7,437 nt of DNA from a bacterium (GTDB lineage: Bacteria; Zixibacteria; MSB-5A5; GN15; FEB-12), in NCBI GenBank assembly GCA_030619425.1, contig JAUXBJ010000069.1, forward strand, positions 1 to 7,437, written 5' to 3'. Each line of letters begins with the position of its first letter. Within the stretch, counting starts at the first letter, position 1. Below the pieces are notes generated by a model. That model ran no database searches. It saw only the letters and a list, made by a program, of their open reading frames with translations, and was not told the origin of the DNA. Made by a program: the position numbers and the translations under genes. Positions 1 to 5,200 of the stretch are shown here, one piece after another.

Positions 1-832
1 CAGTATTCGTACTTATGTTTCGCAACTGCCACACCATTCCCAGAGTGGGATGTTCAAATATCTCGACAGCATAAGTATCCAAGCTCACCAGTGCGTCATA
101 GGAGGTTTTAGCCACGACCACAACCTTGCTGTTACCGGACTGTATTACCTCGATTTCCGTCGGTATAAGAATGCTGTCCTCAAAGCAGGACTGCACCGCC
201 CAGGTCGTCTGCTGGATCTCAATACCGAGAGGGTCAGTTTCACCAGAGTTGTTGGTATGCTGGTTCGGGTCGGCGTCGTTATAGACGGTCCAGAGCATCT
301 GATCACCTAACATCAACGGGTTGCCCATACCATCGACCGGCGCACCCTGATCGACTGGCCAGTTCATGTAGTCACTGTTAGGGTTGGACGCAAGGCTGTC
401 GCGGTACAGCTTGTAGACTTTGAAAGCCGGATCGTCCGGCATGTGAGTCCCACTCTCCATCGGACCGGGTACGTACTCATCAGAGTATTCGGCGATGGCC
501 AATCGTACTTCGCCGTTGACGAGACCACCTACCCACAGACCCGCGGCGTAGAGAACGTAGTCATCCAATGAACCGTTGTTGATGCTTTCATTGTCGACGT
601 AGGGATAAAAAGTTCCGGCGTCCAGTCCGAACACTCCAGCCAGATCCCGTCCGAAGTTGCCGTGGTTGGTGACGAACATGAGGATGTTGCCGGCGTTGAT
701 GTACGTCTCATTGTCCCAACTACGGGAGTTGTTGTTGATCGGCTGCTCAAAATCTGATGGTGGCATGGCAGCCAGCGCGGCGGCCAGGAAGAGCAGGCCC
801 AGTGCTAATGCGATCCAGATTGCTCGATACAT
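1..832 (-). CDS. Secreted protein of the INNN/FVTNHGNFG family, N-terminal part (runs off left edge)
   Basis: The frame is open from an ATG at 832-830 down to base 1, giving 277 codons with no stop, so the C-terminus is outside the window. Residues 1-22 form a clear Sec signal peptide (MYRAIWIALALGLLFLAAALAA). The mature part starts with INNNSRSWDNETYINAGN (32-49), FVTNHGNFGRD (53-63), AAGLWVGGLVNGEVRLAIAEY (96-116, split here as AAGLWVGG and LVNGEVRLAIAEY), YVPGPM (120-125), NWPVDQGAP (157-165) and a stretch at 176-210 containing LWTVYNDADP and GIEIQQT. I know this motif series from large secreted proteins of Zixibacteria-like and Marinimicrobia-like genomes, where full-length members often end in a T9SS sorting tail; that tail cannot be checked here. 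No catalytic motif is visible and the function is unknown. The ATG is supported by a ribosome binding site at 841-847 and a promoter at 879-906. It is divergent from the other genes, so it is a separate transcription unit. Confidence 0.88.
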   Translation of the reverse strand, partial: MYRAIWIALALGLLFLAAALAAMPPSDFEQPINNNSRSWDNETYINAGNILMFVTNHGNFGRDLAGVFGLDAGTFYPYVDNESINNGSLDDYVLYAAGLWVGGLVNGEVRLAIAEYSDEYVPGPMESGTHMPDDPAFKVYKLYRDSLASNPNSDYMNWPVDQGAPVDGMGNPLMLGDQMLWTVYNDADPNQHTNNSGETDPLGIEIQQTTWAVQSCFEDSILIPTEIEVIQSGNSKVVVVAKTSYDALVSLDTYAVEIFEHPTLGMVWQLRNISTNT

Positions 833-840
833 GTTTTTGT

Positions 841-847
841 CCTCTCC
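841..847 (-). promoter_or_regulatory. Ribosome binding site of the minus-strand secreted protein
   Basis: Read on the minus strand the bases are GGAGAGG, ending 8 nt before the ATG at 832-830. The spacing and the purine run fit a Shine-Dalgarno site and fix the start of the partial gene at the left edge. Confidence 0.8.
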
Positions 848-878
848 GCGTTATTCGGGTGAGTATATCCGTAGGCAT

Positions 879-906
879 AGTATACGAAAAAGGTGCTGTT
901 TGTCAA
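879..906 (-). promoter_or_regulatory. Sigma70-type promoter for the minus-strand gene
   Basis: On the minus strand TTGACA (906-901) is a perfect -35 box and TATACT (884-879) is a one-mismatch -10 box, separated by 16 nt. Transcription should start near base 872, giving a leader of about 40 nt that contains the ribosome binding site. Position, orientation and match to consensus agree, so this is a strong prediction, although no expression evidence is available. Confidence 0.75.
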
Positions 907-941
907 GACTGGTTTGGAACTCTGTCACTCGGTTTGGGTGG

Positions 942-959
942 CCCGGGGGTTGCCTCGGG
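942..959. repeat. GC-rich hairpin, probable dispersed intergenic repeat
   Basis: CCCGGGG (942-948) and CCTCGGG (953-959) pair over 7 positions, with one G-U pair in the plus-strand RNA, around a GTTG loop. Three T residues follow, too short a run to call a confident terminator. The hairpin lies behind the minus-strand promoter, so it is not in that gene's transcript. I read it as one member of the repeat cluster. Confidence 0.45.
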
Positions 960-1027
960 TTTCAAGATGCGAGTGAAGAATTTCGTGGGTGGGGTAGGGG
1001 GACCTCGCCCGACACCTGCTCTACTCC

Positions 1028-1094
1028 GTCATACTGGCGAAAGCCATCCAGTCTTCGAATTCGCTGTTGGAAGCCGGATCAAGTCCGGCATGAC
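1028..1094. repeat. Decayed GTCAT...ATGAC palindromic repeat
   Basis: The element is bounded by GTCAT (1028-1032) and ATGAC (1090-1094). Inside lies a perfect 6-bp hairpin, GCCGGA (1073-1078), loop TCAAG, TCCGGC (1084-1089), and the left arm reads CTGGCGAAAGCC. This matches the general form of the widespread bacterial intergenic repeat in which GTCATTCCGGCGAAAGCCGG-like arms flank a short centre. The two arms no longer match exactly, which suggests an old copy. Confidence 0.6.
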
Positions 1095-1130
1095 AAGCAC
1101 TACACACTTACTTGCCCTTCGACTGTGCCC

Positions 1131-1153
1131 ACCCCTCGACTGCGGTCAGGGTG
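1131..1153. repeat. CCCTTCGACTGCG-CAGGG-type short palindromic repeat
   Basis: CCCT(C)GAC (1133-1140) pairs with GTCAGGG (1145-1151) over 7 bp with one bulged C and a TGCG loop. The sequence CGACTGCGGTCAGGGTGA is close to the CTTCGACTGCGCTCAGGGTGA-like palindromes found scattered between genes in many bacterial genomes. A related fragment, CCCTTCGACTG, occurs just upstream at 1115-1125, so there may be two partial copies side by side. Confidence 0.55.
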
Positions 1154-1190
1154 ATACGCTCACAGCGGACTCTTCCTCAGAACATTCGTA

Positions 1191-1248
1191 GGGCAGGATC
1201 CCTGTGATCCTGCCGTGCGCGTAGCGCGAAAAAGTGGCTTGCCACTTA
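1191..1248. repeat. Triple-hairpin repeat (GGCAGGATC...)
   Basis: Three perfect inverted repeats follow one another within 58 bases. GGCAGGATC (1192-1200) and GATCCTGCC (1206-1214) form a 9-bp stem with a 5-nt loop. GCGC (1217-1220) and GCGC (1224-1227) form a small stem around GTA. AAGTGGC (1232-1238) and GCCACTT (1241-1247) form a third. The perfect arms suggest that this element is younger or under more constraint than the repeats to its left. The order of three hairpins looks like a defined repeat unit rather than a terminator, since no T-run follows. Confidence 0.6.
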
Positions 1249-1354
1249 AGCCTGACTTGCTGTCAACTTGCGGTACCGGTTGTTCCCGTAACGTCTCGTC
1301 ACAGTAACTGTCATCAAATCGAATAAGTCATTTTGGTTGACCGAAATCAATAAT

Positions 1355-1780
1355 ATGTTTAACCATTTGCTCATGCAGAAGTCAACTCTCCCCATCAGCG
1401 GATGCCGGCGTTTTCTGTACTACCACCTGCCAATGATACTCTTCGGCGGTGCAATCATCGCTGTTTCCTCGGTGCCCGATCTGCATACCCCCCAGGTTAA
1501 GGACATTGCTTTCGACAAGGTGGCGCATCTTATCGAGTACGCCATTTTTGCGTTTCTGACGTTCCGTTCCTTTTCCAACTGGCCCTGGATGGCTCGGGGT
1601 AGCCGAGCATGCATTTTTGCTGCACTTTTTCTGACTGCATTTGCGTCTTTTGATGAGTTCTACCAGCACCTTATCCCTGGCCGGTTTGCCTCCGTTTATG
1701 ATGTCTTGGCCGACCTCTGCGGCGCCCTGCTGGTTCTGGCCTTTTTCGAGGCGCGACGCCGTCGTATGGCTAACTCATAG
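1355..1780 (+). CDS. VanZ-like family membrane protein
   Basis: The protein is about 141 residues from the ATG at 1355. It has four likely membrane segments and the VanZ-like family (PF04892) signature motifs: FDKVAHLIEYAIFAFL after the first helix, DEFYQHLIPGR between the third and fourth, and SVYDVLADLCGALLVL as the last helix. The conserved Asp, His and Glu of DKxxH and DExxQ are present. VanZ itself gives low-level teicoplanin resistance in enterococci, but most members are uncharacterised inner-membrane proteins, so resistance should not be assumed. The start is uncertain: the frame is open back to a TTG at 1337, with ATG at 1355 and 1373, and none has a visible Shine-Dalgarno site. The homologous part begins near the RRFLYYHLP stretch, so any of the three would keep the domain intact. 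It stands alone, with no clear partner gene. Confidence 0.87.
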   Translation: MFNHLLMQKSTLPISGCRRFLYYHLPMILFGGAIIAVSSVPDLHTPQVKDIAFDKVAHLIEYAIFAFLTFRSFSNWPWMARGSRACIFAALFLTAFASFDEFYQHLIPGRFASVYDVLADLCGALLVLAFFEARRRRMANS

Positions 1781-1829
1781 CTAACCTGTTCAAAGATTCC
1801 ACAGGCTTGCCCATTCATCGCCTAAGTCC

Positions 1830-1857
1830 TTGACATTCCGCCTATAAGTGCTATATT
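1830..1857 (+). promoter_or_regulatory. Sigma70-type promoter upstream of the multidomain secreted protein
   Basis: TTGACA (1830-1835) and TATATT (1852-1857) are separated by 16 nt, the same spacing as in the minus-strand promoter at 879-906. Transcription would start near 1864. It is the best-matching promoter on the plus strand in this window and the likely driver of the 2279 gene and possibly the gene after it. Confidence 0.65.
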
Positions 1858-2256
1858 TTCATGGGCAGGGGCATCACTTGCTTTTAGCCCACGTGAATTA
1901 AGGAAGGCCATTATTACTACTTGCTTGGTCTGACATGACGGCTGTATGCAGGGGCTTATTTGACTGCCACAGCCTTGATTCGGCCAGTATGATTTGGGTC
2001 TAAAACTGGGGAAGTAAGTTTCTTATATGCTGCCAGCCATAGTATTGTATGTGTCGATCGGTGTGTTATGGGGTTATCAGTGATAGTTTTTGCCGGACCT
2101 GATCCGGAACCTGTTTCGCCAACGGCACTCAGTTCAGCAGCGGCATTGGTTTTGCTTCAAGGCTTTTCAGAAAAATATCGCCGGGATCATCATGAATCAC
2201 CGGTGAGAAATAGCGGCTTAAACTTACCCGAGCCGAAGACAGCATGTTGGTAAAAA

Positions 2257-2275
2257 GCGTTATCAGGAGATAAGC
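2257..2275 (+). promoter_or_regulatory. Ribosome binding site inside a small hairpin
   Basis: AGGAG (2265-2269) ends 9 nt before the ATG at 2279 and fixes that start. It lies in a possible stem: TTATC (2260-2264) pairs with GATAA (2269-2273) around an AGGA loop, and GC (2257-2258) can pair with GC (2274-2275) past a bulged G. The core of the Shine-Dalgarno site would sit in the loop with its edge paired, which could tune translation. The ribosome binding site is solid; the structural effect is inference. Confidence 0.65.
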
Positions 2276-2278
2276 GAT

Positions 2279-5200
2279 ATGAGATTGAGATTCCTGTTTC
2301 TCATTAGCACCGTACTGGTTTTGTCGTCTGGACTGGTTTTCGGCCAGAACATCTCGTTGGATCATGTGGATGGCCTTAACGCCGGTAACCGTCTGGATAT
2401 AGGCGTACCGATAGTTTATCATATCAGATTCACGGGTGACGGGGATGCCCACGCAGGTATCACCAACGGCTTTCGCGTCTACTCCCCGGACGGCGCCATC
2501 TGGGGCACGACCGTGGGTGACACCGTGGGCCTCGGCAAGACGCAGTTCGACGGCGGCTTCTATATCAGCAAATTCAGTGTTACCGGCTCCGGTGCCGATA
2601 CGGTCGGTTTCGGTGCTTTCCGGTTCGAAGCATCCGGTCTGCCGGCCGGCTACGATGACGTAGCCTACACCATCGAGGTGGGACCGCTGGACGAGGGTGA
2701 TGACCAGAAAACACTCTGCTTGGACTCAACTTTCTATCCTCCGTCAGGTGTATGGAAATGGGCGGGCCCCAATGTGTTTCCAAGCTGGGACGGACCCCAC
2801 TGTTTCGGCATCGGTGAAGCCGGACCGCCGCCGATGATTGAGTGCCCCGGCGAGACGCTTGCCGCCACCGCCTGTCCCGGCGAGTTGGTTTGCGTTAACC
2901 TCCCGATATACTATGCCCAGGAAGTCACTGTCGAAGGTGCTACCTGGGCCGACGGTCAGCTTTGCTTCGATCCTTTTGCGCCGGATAAAGACCTTTTCCA
3001 ATTTCACGTCGTGGCCACTAACGCCGTCGGCGCGGACAGTTGTGATCTCACCGTCGATGTCACCCTGGGGGTTGAACCGGCCATCACCTGCCCTGAAGCA
3101 CCCCTGCCGTTTCTCCTCTGCAACCCGGGATTGGTTTGCGTGGAGTTGGTGATTGACAACGCCACTAGCGTGACCAGTTCCTTGGGTAATTGGACTTCAA
3201 ATACGCTCTGCTTCAACGCCGATACGGCCGGTTCCTATGCGATCGAAGTGATTGCGCAGGGCGACTGCGGCGATGATACCTGCTCGCTCTTTGTCGACGT
3301 TACCATCGGTGAAGCGCCGATTATCGTCTGTCCCGAACCGATCACGGTCGAGGCCACCGGAGCGGAAATCTGTGTGGCTCTGGTGATAACAGGCGCCGAC
3401 AGCGTGGTTGTTTCTACCGACAATCAGGATTATACCGCCACCTGGCTGGCGGACGAACTCTGCTTCAACAGCGATGTTTTTGGATCGTTTACGGCCACAC
3501 TCATCGCCGATAATAGTTGCGGCGCCGACACTTGCGCGGTTTTGATCACTATCGAAGAACCGCCCCCGCCACCCAACAACCCGCCGGTGCTCGCTGACCT
3601 CGGAACCTTCAATGTCTGTGCTGATTCCCTGCTTGAAATCTTAGTGTCAGCAACCGACGCCGATCAAGACCCGTTGACCCTTTCGGTGGAAACCCTGGCC
3701 CCCAATATGACCTTCTATGATTCAGCCAATGGCCACGGTGTTCTTACCTTCACTCCCGATATGAGTCAGGTGGGCGTTTTCGAACTCACCGCCTATGCCA
3801 CCGACGGCATCGATACAGACTCTGAGAGCTTCACCATAACCGTTGAGGACTGCACGCCGCCGTGTGTTGACATGATGCTCTCGGCAACCGAGTTTGAATT
3901 CAACATGACCACGGCCGACGTCGCCAATCCGGACGCTCAGACATTAACCATCACCAGTTCCGGTACTCCCTTCAGTTTTGAGATAATTCCGGGAAGCGCC
4001 TCCTGGCTGGTAATCAATCCGCTGGTCGGAGTGTCCGGTGATGCCGTTTCGATTGGTGTCGACGGACTGACCCTTGAGGCCGGTATATACTCGGTGGAGT
4101 GCGCAGTAATCGGTGACCCGGAGACCGTCTGCGAACCGAATACTCAATACTTCACGGTCATTTTGAACGTGTCGATACCTCCCTCCGACGACGACATTGT
4201 CACCATCGGCACCGTGCCGGCAGTGCTCGGTTCACGGGTGGCGGTACCGGTGACCATAGAATATCTGTGCGATCTCGCCGAGTTGTCAATCTCTCTTGAG
4301 TATGCCGGTACCGAGACGATGCTCCTTGATTCGGTGTCGTTTGTCGGCTCCCTGATCGAAAGCTGGAGCAATAAGAACGTCACACTCACCGACTATGTCA
4401 TCGACCTGACGGCCGCTGTTTCAGCCGGCGAGAGCATGATTCCGGCCACCACCGGATTGCTGATGACGTTGCATTTCAATGTCCACGGCGACGCCGCGCC
4501 GGGTTTCTACCCCATCGTGGTGGTCAGCCCCGATCCGCTCTTCACCTATGACTGCGGCGCCGGTCCGCAGCAGGTGGCGCCAACCGTCATCACGGGCGGC
4601 ATCGTCGTCGGAACCTCTGAGAACTACGTCTGCGGTTACGTGGTCGATCCCGATGGTCACTCAATCGAAGGCGCCACGGTCGAGTTGTGGCCCGACTTCC
4701 CATACGGCGCCTGGGACGACCAGACTTTTTCCGACATAACCGGCCTGTTTGAATTCTTCAACTCCACCGTGATTCCTTTTGACATCTACGCCTACAAAGA
4801 GGGTTACTACCCCGGCAAGGTGGAGGACATAAACTTTGCCCACACCGGCATTATGGTTGTGTTGACGCCGGTCGATCCGGTGGCCCCGACTCTGGAATGG
4901 GTGAACCTGTATTGTGAGACCAATCTGTACATGGGCGCACCATTGCCGGTTGGATCGGTGATTGATGCCTTTGATCCCGAAGGTGCTCACTGCGGCAGTT
5001 GGTTTGTCTCCGAAGCCGGTCGTTACGGCTTCATGCCGGTCTACCGCGATGATCCGTACACCACCGAGGACGAAGGCGCGGAACCGGGCGACAATATCCG
5101 TCTCTACGTAAACGGTGTCCAGGCTTACACGCCCGACCCGACCGAATGGACAGGTAACGGCGATGTGCACCAGGTCTGCCTCGATGTGGGTGATATCATC

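Larger units (their letters stand above)
833..1354. other. Divergent intergenic region with promoter and repeat cluster
   Basis: This region of about 520 bases lies between two divergently transcribed genes. The first 75 bases hold the leader and promoter of the minus-strand gene. The bases from about 940 to 1250 hold at least four separate hairpin-forming sequences, listed individually. Overlapping frames of 144 and 165 codons cross it on the plus strand, but they have low-complexity, Arg/Ser/Pro-rich content, no ribosome binding site and no recognisable domain, so I do not call them genes. No convincing promoter for the VanZ-like gene was found in the remaining 100 bases. Confidence 0.7.
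1781..2278 (+). other. Intergenic region and long 5' leader of the multidomain gene
   Basis: About 500 bases without a gene. The first 50 bases after the VanZ-like stop contain only a weak 5-bp inverted repeat (CCTGT 1785-1789, ACAGG 1801-1805, 11-nt loop) and no T-run. A promoter lies at 1830-1857, which implies an untranslated leader of about 415 nt before the ATG at 2279. I compared the leader by eye with known riboswitch motifs, including the GEMM (c-di-GMP) class, and recognised none. It holds a small 5-bp hairpin, CCGGA (2093-2097) with TCCGG (2103-2107), and an open 61-codon frame (2068-2253) with no ribosome binding site. It is visibly more AT-rich than the flanking coding DNA. Confidence 0.55.

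Noticed and set aside
657..1191. Two overlapping plus-strand open frames of 165 and 144 codons
   Set aside because: They overlap the minus-strand gene, its promoter and the repeat cluster, have no ribosome binding site, and translate to biased Arg/Ser-rich sequence with no domain.
1242..1267. Minus-strand TTGACA box near 1262 as a second promoter toward the left
   Set aside because: No -10-like sequence lies at a workable distance, and a better promoter exists at 879-906.
1301..1311. ACAGTAACTGT palindrome upstream of the VanZ-like gene, as an operator
   Set aside because: It is an 11-base odd palindrome with no extension into the flanks and no promoter nearby, so it could easily arise by chance.
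1355..1780. Reading the VanZ-like gene as an antibiotic resistance gene
   Set aside because: Most VanZ-like proteins have no shown link to glycopeptide resistance, and no vanA/vanH/vanX-type genes are nearby.
1785..1805. Terminator after the VanZ-like gene
   Set aside because: The stem is only 5 bp with an 11-nt loop, and no T-run follows.
2068..2253. Possible 61-codon gene or leader peptide in the long leader
   Set aside because: There is no Shine-Dalgarno site before its ATG, no domain and no signal peptide. A PEP-like stretch (PDPEP) recalled a PEP-CTERM tail, but the required basic end after a membrane helix is absent.
4661..5170. Minus-strand open frame of 169 codons inside the large gene
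   Set aside because: It is antisense to the carboxypeptidase-regulatory-like domain and unnamed module copy 1, without a recognisable motif.
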